From assembly GCF_016107305.1 (NCBI RefSeq), contig NZ_RCVR01000005.1:1-64000 (forward strand): a stretch of DNA of 64,000 nt. Direction: 5' to 3'. Below are positions 57,617 to 64,000 of this stretch, one piece after another. The position numbers and the translations under genes were made by a program. The notes under the pieces are model-generated. The model had not been told where the DNA came from, did no database searches, and was given only the letters and a program-made list of their open reading frames with translations. The stretch's first letter is position 1; each line of letters starts with the position of its first letter. The stretch comes from Roseomonas sp. KE2513 (GTDB lineage Bacteria; Pseudomonadota; Alphaproteobacteria; Acetobacterales; Acetobacteraceae).

Positions 57617-58386
57617 GCGAGGCGCTCCTTTCCCTTCGTGGCGTTCGCAAGACCTATGGCGCGGTGGAGGCCGTCCGCGGCGTCGATCTCGACATCCGGG
57701 CGGGAGAGGTGCTGGCGCTCTGCGGCGACAACGGGGCCGGTAAGTCCAGCCTCGTGAAGGTCGTCGCCGGCGCGCAGGTGGCGAGCAGCGGCACGATCAC
57801 GCTGCGGGGGAGAGAGGTCGCCTTCCACTCGCCCGAGGACGCATTGCGCGGCGGGATCGCCACGATCTACCAGGACCTCGCCCTCGCGCCCCGCATGTCC
57901 ATCGCCGAGAACGTCTTTCTCGGGAGCGAGCTGACGCGCGGGCCGCTGGGCCTGCCCTTCCCACGCCTGCTGGACCGGCGGCGGATGATGACGGAGGCAC
58001 TGGGCTACCTCCAACGCCTCAACCCCGCGCTGACCGACATGGCGCGGCCCGTCGAGGGCCTGTCGGGTGGGCAGCGGCAAGCCGTCGCCATCGCGCGCGC
58101 GCTGCGCTGGAGGGCGGAGCTCGTGATCATGGACGAGCCCACGGCGGCGCTGGGCGTGCGCGAGACCGCGCAGGTCCTCGACCTGATCCGCCGCCTGCGC
58201 GGCGAGGGCAGGGCGGTGCTGCTGGTCAGCCACAGCATGGCCGATGTCTGCGCGGTGGCAACGCGGGTTGCGATCATGAAGGCCGGGCATAAAGTCATCG
58301 ACCGGACGGTTGCAGGCCTCGATCCGGATATGCTCGCCCACATGATCATGACGGGGCAGGGGATGGAGGCGGCGCCGGCGGGCTGA
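57613..58386 (+). CDS. Sugar ABC transporter ATP-binding protein (single cassette)
   Basis: 257 residues. Walker A GDNGAGKSSLVK, Q-loop IYQDLALAPRMS, signature LSGGQRQAVAIARAL, Walker B LVIMDEPTAALG and the switch His in VLLVSHSMADV. It has one ABC domain, half the length of RbsA/XylG (about 500 residues), as in FrcA-type sugar transporters. ATG 57613 overlaps the binding-protein stop. It is the last gene of the kinase-permease-binder-ATPase set. Confidence 0.93.
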   Translation: MSEALLSLRGVRKTYGAVEAVRGVDLDIRAGEVLALCGDNGAGKSSLVKVVAGAQVASSGTITLRGREVAFHSPEDALRGGIATIYQDLALAPRMSIAENVFLGSELTRGPLGLPFPRLLDRRRMMTEALGYLQRLNPALTDMARPVEGLSGGQRQAVAIARALRWRAELVIMDEPTAALGVRETAQVLDLIRRLRGEGRAVLLVSHSMADVCAVATRVAIMKAGHKVIDRTVAGLDPDMLAHMIMTGQGMEAAPAG

Positions 58387-58465
58387 GCGGCGCGTCAGGC
58401 CCAGCTCGACCGCCGCAGGAAGCGGCGTGGCGGCTCATTCCGCCACGAAGGACGGCGCCAAAGGC

Positions 58466-58487
58466 CCGGAGCGCGTTGGCGCTCCGG
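58466..58487. terminator. Bidirectional hairpin between convergent genes
   Basis: CCGGAGCGC GTTG GCGCTCCGG: a perfect 9-bp stem with a four-base loop, between the ABC operon (ends 58386) and the convergent bicupin gene (ends 58586). No T-tract, so the terminator role is only suggested. Confidence 0.45.
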
Positions 58488-58585
58488 TCCCCGGCACCTT
58501 GGCGATAGCGGGCTTCCGCCCTGGCCGGAGCGGCGCCAACCCGGCGCGACGAGCACCGCCCCGAGCTGATCGAACCAATCCCCGA

Positions 58586-59536
58586 TCAGCCCGCTTCGAA
58601 CCGCACTGTCTCCGGCTCGGCGCTGCCAACCACCTGCCAGACCGTCACCGGCCCCGCGCTGTTGTTGCGGAACCAGTGCCGCCGCCCCGCCGGGTTCAGC
58701 ACCAGGTCCCGCGGCCCGAGCTCCACTTCCACGGAAGCGCCGGCCTCGTCCTCCCATCCCACGGTCAGGCTGCCTTCCAGCACGAGGAAGGCGTCCTCCA
58801 CGTCGCGCGCATAGGGCTTCACGCCCACGCCCACGGGAACGCCGAGCATCTCCTTGCGGCAGGTGTCGGATTCCACGCCGCCGCGCCCGACATAGACCTT
58901 GCGCGTGAAGCCCGCCGCGTCCCACAGCGTCGGCTGCTCGGAATGGCGGATGACGTAGCGCGCCATGTGCTGCTGCAACGGGTGCTCGCCCTTCGGGTCG
59001 AAGGGAACCGTCTTGCCCGGCGCCGCGCCGAAGCTCCGCGCCAGTTCCGGCGCCGTGTTCTTCGGGTGGTAGAGGTAGCGGGGCGGCAGCGGCTTGCCGA
59101 CATCCACGCTGATGCTCATCAGCACCGGCTCGATCCCGTCGTTGCGAAAGCCGTGGCCGATGTCGCGGGCGTTGAGGATCATGTCCTTCGGCCCGAGGCG
59201 AACCTCGACGACCTCGCCGTCCTTTTCCCAGCCCACCGTCAGCACGCCGTCGATGATGAGGAAGCTCTCCTCGATCTCGTGCGCGTGGCAGGCGGCGTAT
59301 TTCCCCACCGGCTTGTAGATGAGGCTGACCGTGAAATGCTCCGGCTTCAGCGTGGAGGCATCGCCCACCTTCGGCGACCCGCCCGCGCCGATGTAGCGCA
59401 TCTGCGCGCGCTCCAGGTCCGCGAAGCCGCGGTTGCTGGGGAAGGCATCCCAGTCGAACACCTTGTCCACGTGCCGACCGACATGGGCGCGCAGATCGGC
59501 CTCGAGGCTCGAGGCAACAGGGGCGATGACGTTCAT
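58586..59536 (-). CDS. Bicupin domain protein
   Basis: 316 residues with two cupin barrels. First: HEIEESFLIIDGVLTVGWEKDGEVVEVRLGPKDMILNARDIGHGFRN. Second: YARDVEDAFLVLEGSLTVGWEDEAGASVEVELGPRDLVLNPAGRRHWFRN. The first has the metal-type His (CHAHEIEES) and the later His; the second has lost the equivalent His pair, as in many bicupins with one active site. It could be a dioxygenase, such as of the gentisate type, or a sensor/binding protein. It diverges from an IclR gene (84-bp gap) and is the probable target of that regulator. Confidence 0.82.
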   Translation of the reverse strand: MNVIAPVASSLEADLRAHVGRHVDKVFDWDAFPSNRGFADLERAQMRYIGAGGSPKVGDASTLKPEHFTVSLIYKPVGKYAACHAHEIEESFLIIDGVLTVGWEKDGEVVEVRLGPKDMILNARDIGHGFRNDGIEPVLMSISVDVGKPLPPRYLYHPKNTAPELARSFGAAPGKTVPFDPKGEHPLQQHMARYVIRHSEQPTLWDAAGFTRKVYVGRGGVESDTCRKEMLGVPVGVGVKPYARDVEDAFLVLEGSLTVGWEDEAGASVEVELGPRDLVLNPAGRRHWFRNNSAGPVTVWQVVGSAEPETVRFEAG

Positions 59537-59584
59537 GCGGAGCCCTCCGGCTGGTCCCGGCCCGGTGCCGGTGAGCCGTTCCCC

Positions 59585-59616
59585 TAGCAGCTCTGGGTTT
59601 TAGCAGCTACACAGAG
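59585..59616. promoter_or_regulatory. Candidate IclR operator in the bicupin/IclR divergent gap
   Basis: Two direct copies of TAGCAGCT (59585-59592 and 59601-59608) are interleaved with an inverted repeat CTCTG ... CAGAG (59591-59595 and 59612-59616, one mismatch when extended). The element ends only 4 bases before the IclR ATG, which fits negative autoregulation. Confidence 0.45.
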
Positions 59617-59620
59617 TTTT

Positions 59621-60424
59621 ATGGGTAAACAACAGGCCCCCTCAGAGGATCGCTACCTCGTCCCCGGTCTCGCCCGTGGGTTGGAAGTTCTGCGCGCCTT
59701 CACCCCCGAGCGCCGCCGCATGACGCTGACCGAGATGGGCCAGGCTGTCGGCGTCACCCGCTCCGCCGTCTTCCGCATCGCCTACACGCTCGACCAGCTC
59801 GGCTTCCTCGCCTACGACCCGCGCACCCGCACCTACGCCCTCGGCCCGCAGGTGCTGCGCCTCGGCTACGGCTATCTCGCCTCGCGCGACCTCGTGGAGG
59901 TTGCCCTTCCGCAACTGGAAGCGCTCCGCGACCGCAGTGGCTGGTCCGCCCATCTCGGCGTGCTGGAGGGGAGGGAGGTCGTCTACCTCGCTCGCCTCCC
60001 CACCCGCCGCTCCCTCTCAAGCACCGTGCAGGTCGGCACTCGCCTGCCCGCCCATGCCACCACCATGGGCCGCGTCCTCCTCGCGGCCATGCCGCCCGAT
60101 GACCTGCGCGCCCTCTACGCCGGCGCCGACCTCACGCCCCACGGCCCGAATACGCCCACCACCCTCGCGGCCCTCCTCGCTCAGGCAGCGCGCGACCGCG
60201 CCGCCGGCTTCGTGGCCCACGTCGCGGGGTTCGAGGCCGGCGTCGCCAGCATCGCTGCCCCGCTCCGCGACGTCAGCGGCGCGACGGTTGCCGCCATCAA
60301 CCTCTCAACCGTCGCCCTCCTCACCTCGGAAGAGGATCTCCGCGGCCCGCTCGCCGCCGAGGTCACCGCCGCCGCCGCCCGCATCTCCCTCGCGCTCGGC
60401 CACACCGGCAGCGCGGCGCCCTGA
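59621..60424 (+). CDS. IclR family transcriptional regulator
   Basis: 267 residues. Winged helix (LARGLEVLRAFTPERRRMTLTEMGQAVGVTRSAVFRIAYTLDQLGFLAYD, TRTYALGPQVLRLG) and effector domain (VALPQLEALRDRSGWSAHLGVLEGREVVYLARLP, VGTRLPAHATTMGRVLLAAMP, AGVASIAAPLRDVSGATVAAINLS), the PcaR/PobR-like group. ATG 59621 lies at the end of a likely operator. It is divergent from a bicupin and followed 62 bp later by a Bug gene in the same direction, so both could be in its regulon. Confidence 0.92.
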   Translation: MGKQQAPSEDRYLVPGLARGLEVLRAFTPERRRMTLTEMGQAVGVTRSAVFRIAYTLDQLGFLAYDPRTRTYALGPQVLRLGYGYLASRDLVEVALPQLEALRDRSGWSAHLGVLEGREVVYLARLPTRRSLSSTVQVGTRLPAHATTMGRVLLAAMPPDDLRALYAGADLTPHGPNTPTTLAALLAQAARDRAAGFVAHVAGFEAGVASIAAPLRDVSGATVAAINLSTVALLTSEEDLRGPLAAEVTAAAARISLALGHTGSAAP

Positions 60425-60486
60425 TCCGCCGGGCGCGCCGCTTGCCTGCACCCCCGCCACATCGAAACTGCCAAAGGCCTACGCTC

Positions 60487-61467
60487 GTGACCCACCAGCC
60501 CACCCGCCGCGCCGCCCTCCTCCTCGGCCTCGCCGCCCTGGCCGCCCGGCCGGCCTTCGCTGAAAGCTGGCCCACGCGCCCCGTCACCATCGTCGCCCCC
60601 TTCACCCCCGGCGGCCCCGTGGACGTGCTCGCGCGCGTCATCGCCCAGGGCATCCAGTCCGCCAGCGGCCAGCCGGCCGTCGTGGACAACCGCACGGGCG
60701 CCCAGGGCAACATCGGCATCGACGCCGTCCGCCGCGCCGCCCCCGACGGCAACACCCTCCTGCTGGTCCCCGCCGGCAACCTGACGATCAACCCGACGCT
60801 GATGAGCAACCTCACCTTCGACGTGGAGCGCGACTTCGGGCCCGTCAGCATGCTCGCCACGGCCCCGAACGTGATCGTCTGCGCGCCCAGCCTGCCCGTC
60901 CGCACGATCGCGGAGCTCGTCGCCTACGCGAAGTCGCGCCCCGAGGGCGTGACCTACGCCTCGCCCGGTGTCGGCAGTCAGCTCCACCTCGCGGGCGAAC
61001 TCCTCGCCCAACGCGCCGGCATCTCCATGCTCCACGTCCCCTATCGTGGGTCCAGCCAAGCCCTCACCGACGTCGTCGCCGGCAACGTGCAACTCCTCTT
61101 CACCAACCTGCCCGCGGCGCTGGCGGCCATCCGCGGCGGTCAGGTTCGCGCCCTGGCGCTCACCACCGCCACCCGCTCCCCCACCGCGCCCGAAATTCCC
61201 ACCCTTGAGGAACTCGGCCTCCCCGGCTTCGACATCACCTCCTGGTACGGCCTGCTCGCCCCGCGCGCGACGCCCGATGCCACCCTCGCTGCGATCTACG
61301 CCGCAATTCGCGCCGTGCTCCACGCCCCCGCCACCACCGCCAGCCTTGAGGCCCAGGGCCTGACCATCACTGACGAAGGGCTGGCCGAGTTCGGCGCCCG
61401 CATCCGCTGCGAGACCGCCACCTGGGCCGAGGTCATCCGCAGCCGGAACATCCAGTCCGGCCTCTGA
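60487..61467 (+). CDS. Bug family periplasmic substrate-binding protein
   Basis: 326 residues. The signal is HQPTRRAALLLGLAALAARPAFA with a twin Arg; then SWPTRPVTIVAPFTPGGPVDVLARVIAQGI, VDNRTGAQGNIGIDAVRRAAPDGNTLL and LHVPYRGSSQALTDVVAGN. GTG 60487 is chosen because the frame upstream is Pro/Arg-rich and overlaps the regulator end; the ribosome site is weak (AAAGG). It follows the IclR gene and precedes a palindrome-regulated ABC operon. Confidence 0.88.
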   Translation: MTHQPTRRAALLLGLAALAARPAFAESWPTRPVTIVAPFTPGGPVDVLARVIAQGIQSASGQPAVVDNRTGAQGNIGIDAVRRAAPDGNTLLLVPAGNLTINPTLMSNLTFDVERDFGPVSMLATAPNVIVCAPSLPVRTIAELVAYAKSRPEGVTYASPGVGSQLHLAGELLAQRAGISMLHVPYRGSSQALTDVVAGNVQLLFTNLPAALAAIRGGQVRALALTTATRSPTAPEIPTLEELGLPGFDITSWYGLLAPRATPDATLAAIYAAIRAVLHAPATTASLEAQGLTITDEGLAEFGARIRCETATWAEVIRSRNIQSGL

Positions 61468-61612
61468 CCACCGGGACAGGGCTGCTGCACTGCACAACAA
61501 TGCGGCGGCCCTGCCTAAGCCGCGCGCTTCCCACCACCGCTTGCCCGAAACAGCGGCGTCCCACCCCGAAAAACCTTTTGACGGGACTGGCGAAGCGTCC
61601 GATGCTCCAATT

Positions 61613-61631
61613 TATGAACGCTTCGTTCATA
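61613..61631. promoter_or_regulatory. 19-bp palindromic operator upstream of the ABC operon
   Basis: TATGAACG CTT CGTTCATA: perfect 8-bp arms with a 3-base centre, 18 bases before the ABC ATPase start chosen here. A further TTGAACG half-site follows at 61633-61639. The form is typical of a TetR- or GntR-type dimer site. A TTGACG box at 61578-61583 may be a -35. No TetR or GntR gene is present in the window. Confidence 0.6.
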
Positions 61632-61649
61632 TTTGAACGGATTGAATGG

Positions 61650-62507
61650 ATGGATGCCCCTGTGTCGCAGAGCGCCCTCCCTGCCGAGCTGGCAGCCATC
61701 CCCGCCATGCAAGCTCTCCGCGGGCCCACCCCCCCCGCCGTCCTCCTCTTCGAGGGCGTGACCAAGCGCTTCGCCACCCGCACCGCCACCCCCTTCACCG
61801 CCGTGCAGGACCTCACCTTCGGCGTGAGAAAGGGTGAGTTCGTCTCGATCGTCGGCCCCTCCGGCTGCGGCAAGAGCACTGTCCTGAACATGACGGCCGG
61901 CCTCGACGGCCCGACCGAGGGCCGCGTCTCCCTCTCCGGCGAGGCTGTGACCGGCCCGAACAAGCACGTCGGCTTCATGCTCCAGAAGGACCTGCTCCTC
62001 CCCTGGCGCAGCATCGTCCGTAACGTGGAGTTCGGCCTCGAGGCCCGCGCCCTCAGCCGCGCCGAGCGCCGCGAGCGCGCACTTCGCGAACTCGCCCGCT
62101 GCCGCCTCTCGGACTTCGCGAACCACTATCCCTTCCAGCTCTCCGGCGGCATGCGCCAGCGCGCGGCCCTCGCGCGCACACTGGCTATCGAGCCCGACGT
62201 CGTGCTGCTCGACGAACCCTTCTCCGCCCTCGACGCCCAGACGAAGCTGCTGCTGCAACGCTCCTTCGCCCGCACCATCCACGATTCCGGCGTCACCGCG
62301 CTGCTCATCACCCACGACCTCGCCGAGGCCGTCGCCATGTCCGACCGCATCCTCGTCATGAGCGAGCGTCCGGGCCGCATCGTCGAGGAGATCGACCTCG
62401 ACCTCCCGCACCGCGACGACCCCATCGCCCGCCAGGCGCTCCCGCGCGCCCGCGAGGCGATGACGCACCTCTTCCAGTCGCTCCACCTCGCAGAACGCGA
62501 GGAATAA
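61650..62507 (+). CDS. Nitrate/sulfonate/taurine-type ABC transporter ATP-binding protein
   Basis: 285 residues. Walker A VGPSGCGKSTVLNMTAG, Q-loop FMLQKDLLLPWRSIVRNVEFGLE, signature QLSGGMRQRAALARTLAIEPDVVLLDEPFSALDAQTK with Walker B, and switch His in LLITHDLAEAVAMSDRILVMSERPG. The LLPW segment and C-terminus are typical of SsuB/TauB. ATG 61650 is preferred to ATG 61614, which lies inside the palindrome. The next gene is the binding protein. Confidence 0.92.
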   Translation: MDAPVSQSALPAELAAIPAMQALRGPTPPAVLLFEGVTKRFATRTATPFTAVQDLTFGVRKGEFVSIVGPSGCGKSTVLNMTAGLDGPTEGRVSLSGEAVTGPNKHVGFMLQKDLLLPWRSIVRNVEFGLEARALSRAERRERALRELARCRLSDFANHYPFQLSGGMRQRAALARTLAIEPDVVLLDEPFSALDAQTKLLLQRSFARTIHDSGVTALLITHDLAEAVAMSDRILVMSERPGRIVEEIDLDLPHRDDPIARQALPRAREAMTHLFQSLHLAEREE

Positions 62508-62548
62508 CCACCATGCACGACACCATCAGAGCCAAGGGGGAAGGGGCC

Positions 62549-63532
62549 ATGCCCTTACTGACGAGACGCGCCACCGGGGCCGCCGCCCTGGGCCTTGCCA
62601 CCGCCGCCCTGATCCGCCCCGCGCGGGCCGCGGAGAAGGTCACCTACCTCTTCCCCGCCCCCTCCTTCCTCCCGGCCTTCGTGCCCCACCACCTCGCCCA
62701 GAGCCGCGGCTTCTTCCGCGAGGAGGGCGTGGAAGTCGCCTACCAGCTCGGCCGCGGCGGCGCCGATGTCGCCAAGCAGGTCGCGCTCGGCAATGCCGAA
62801 ATCGGCGGCGGCAGCGGCGACACCTCCATGATCGTGCGCGCGAACGGCCTGCCCGTGCGCGCCGTCGCCCTCCTCGGCGGCGGCTCGCTTTACCAGGTCG
62901 CCACCCGCAAGGACCGTAACATCAAGTCCCTCGCAGACCTGCGCGGCAAGAAGATCGGCGTCATCGCCTTCCAGGACACGGGCTACTACGCGCTACTCGG
63001 CGCGCTGGCCGGCAGCGGCATCCAGAAGAGCGACGTGCAGATCCAGGCCGTCGGCGCCGCCGGCATGGTGCAGCTCATGGTCGCCGGCAGCCTCGACGGC
63101 ATCACCGCGACGCCGGACTGGGCCGACAACATCGAGACCGCCGGCACCGCCCTCGACTACCACGAGCTGGCCCAGGTCTTCCCCTCCATGGCGCAGGCCG
63201 TGCTGACCTCCGACCGCATGGCGCATGACCGCCCGGCCGCCGTGCGCGGCGTGGTGCGCGGCATCATGCGCGGCGTGAAGGCCTGCATGGACGACCCCGC
63301 CTCCGCCGCCCGCGACTTCTGCCGTGCCGTTCCCCAGCAGGCCGGCAAGGAGGCGGAGATCGAGCGCATCCTTCGCCGCTACGTCACCCAGGTCTACCCG
63401 CCGCGCCCCGGCACGGAGCTCGGCAAGTTCGACCCCCAGCGCCTGGCCCTCATCCAGAAGTCCTACATGGACAACGGCGTGATCCAGGAAGCCGTCCCGG
63501 TGCAGGACCTGTACAGCAATGAGTTCGTCTGA
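62549..63532 (+). CDS. NMT1/THI5-like ABC transporter substrate-binding protein
   Basis: 327 residues. MPLLTRRATGAAALGLATAALIRPARA is a Tat-like signal; then KVTYLFPAPSFLPAFVPHHLAQSRGFFREEGVEVAYQLGRGGADVAKQVALGNAEIGGGSGDTSMIVRANG, the SsuA/NMT1 fold. KIGVIAFQDTGYYALLGALAGSGI and MVAGSLDGITATPDW follow. ATG 62549 has AGGGGGAAGGGG upstream; ATG 62513 would add 12 residues. Ligand unknown (sulfonate, nitrate, pyrimidine precursor or aromatic acid are possible). Its stop is inside the next start region (14-bp overlap). Confidence 0.9.
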   Translation: MPLLTRRATGAAALGLATAALIRPARAAEKVTYLFPAPSFLPAFVPHHLAQSRGFFREEGVEVAYQLGRGGADVAKQVALGNAEIGGGSGDTSMIVRANGLPVRAVALLGGGSLYQVATRKDRNIKSLADLRGKKIGVIAFQDTGYYALLGALAGSGIQKSDVQIQAVGAAGMVQLMVAGSLDGITATPDWADNIETAGTALDYHELAQVFPSMAQAVLTSDRMAHDRPAAVRGVVRGIMRGVKACMDDPASAARDFCRAVPQQAGKEAEIERILRRYVTQVYPPRPGTELGKFDPQRLALIQKSYMDNGVIQEAVPVQDLYSNEFV

Positions 63533-64000
63533 GACCGCCGCGCGGCCGGGCGTCGCGCCCGCCGTCGCACCCCTGGGCACCGAGGCCCCGCGCCTCTCCC
63601 TCGCCGGGCCCCTCGCGCTGCCCGCGATGACACTCCTTGTCGCCGTCGTCGTGCTGCTCGCCTGGCAGTACCTCCCACCCGCGCTCGGCGTGCCGAAATA
63701 CATCATCCCGACCGTCACCGACATGGCCGCCGAGATGGGCCGCATGTGGCGGCAGGAGGACCTGCTCGGCCACATCGTCTCGACCGCCACCATGGCCACC
63801 ATCGGCTTCGTCGCGGGCGGCCTCCTCGGCGCCGCCTGCGGCTACGGCCTCGGCCTCTCCCGCCTGTGGGAGCGCGTGCTGTCGCCCTACATCCTCGCGC
63901 TGCAGATCGCGCCCAAGGTCGCCTTCGCGCCGCTCTTCATCATGTGGTTCGGCTACAACGCCTGGCCGAAGCTCGTCGTCACCGTGCTGGTCGTCTTCTT
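63519..64000 (+). CDS. ABC transporter permease (SsuC/TauC-type), cut by the window end
   Basis: ATG 63519 begins MSSSETAARPGVAPAVAPLG, then a first helix LALPAMTLLVAVVVLLAWQYL, PKYIIPTVTDMAAEMGRMWRQEDLLGHIVSTATMATIGFVAGGLLGAACGYGLGLS and the cytoplasmic loop YILALQIAPKVAFAPLFIMWFGYN, which has the AP-x-P-x-F-x-x-W-FG coupling signature of BPD_transp_1 permeases. 160 codons are visible; the stop is outside. It overlaps the binding-protein gene by 14 bp. Confidence 0.9.
   Translation, partial: MSSSETAARPGVAPAVAPLGTEAPRLSLAGPLALPAMTLLVAVVVLLAWQYLPPALGVPKYIIPTVTDMAAEMGRMWRQEDLLGHIVSTATMATIGFVAGGLLGAACGYGLGLSRLWERVLSPYILALQIAPKVAFAPLFIMWFGYNAWPKLVVTVLVVF

Noticed and set aside
1-64000. CRISPR arrays, tRNA, rRNA, prophage or conjugation genes
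   Set aside because: No regularly spaced repeats, no cloverleaf or rRNA-like segments and no phage or transfer proteins were seen on reading both strands; the only mobile DNA is two dead IS elements.

Overview
The window is very GC-rich DNA from an alphaproteobacterium. Many genes start with GTG or overlap through ATGA/GTGA junctions. The mix of IclR/MarR-controlled catabolic clusters and a large number of tripartite-tricarboxylate (Bug/TctC-type) periplasmic binding proteins suggests a Roseomonas-like member of the Acetobacteraceae. That placement comes from gene content and protein style, not from a marker gene. No rRNA, tRNA, CRISPR array or replication origin was seen.

Most of the window is a chain of small catabolic islands, each usually with its own regulator and its own Bug protein. 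(1) 124-516 is a MarR regulator between two hairpins. (2) 592-11928 is a divergon. Leftward it carries an RraA-type aldolase, a 2-hydroxyacid dehydrogenase, a YdiJ-type FAD/Fe-S dehydrogenase, two Bugs, a lactonase-type amidohydrolase and a dead Bug. Rightward it carries a Bug and an SMP-30 lactonase fused in frame to an IclR regulator. (3) 11950-12628 is a decayed IS110 transposase. (4) 12683-18372 holds two tandem amidohydrolases, a Rieske ferredoxin, a MarR regulator and a Bug, opposite an FAD oxidoreductase. (5) 18376-18752 holds scraps and a 56-codon ORF. (6) 18934-26426 is a hydantoinase/oxoprolinase operon (hyuA, hyuB, a small unknown protein, a FAH-family hydrolase, a truncated MFS gene and a Bug) opposite an IclR gene. 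(7) 26459-27995 is a decay zone with a frameshifted IS6 element and a broken MFS gene joined to a broken cyanase gene. (8) 28040-30270 is a ThDP enzyme opposite a MarR gene. (9) 30284-34059 is a flavin hydroxylase, a small protein, an amidohydrolase and a Bug. (10) 34284-36895 holds a PEP-CTERM remnant, two small ORFs and a MATE exporter. (11) 37030-43678 holds a two-subunit molybdenum hydroxylase with a small secreted partner, an intradiol dioxygenase, a secreted protein, a cytochrome c, a DUF2189 membrane protein and a zinc-ribbon peptide.

(12) 43675-46704 pairs a family III CoA-transferase with an HMG-CoA-lyase-like enzyme, opposite an IclR gene. (13) 46804-53758 is a tight aromatic-type operon: Bug, SnoaL-like protein, flavin hydroxylase, FAH hydrolase, extradiol dioxygenase, Bug, Bug. 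(14) 53989-58386 is a sugar ABC transporter with an FGGY kinase. (15) 58586-61467 holds a bicupin, an IclR regulator and a Bug. (16) 61650-64000 is a nitrate/sulfonate-type ABC transporter cut by the window end, preceded by a perfect palindrome.

The shared logic appears to be uptake of many different organic acids and aromatics, each with a dedicated binding protein. Ten Bugs look intact and one is dead, yet no TctA/TctB membrane partner lies in the window. Substrates are inferred from enzyme families only. The parts most worth pursuing are the 592-11928 divergon, the 46804-53758 operon, the SMP-30/IclR fusion at a C8 tract, and the small conserved-looking protein encoded just downstream of hyuB.
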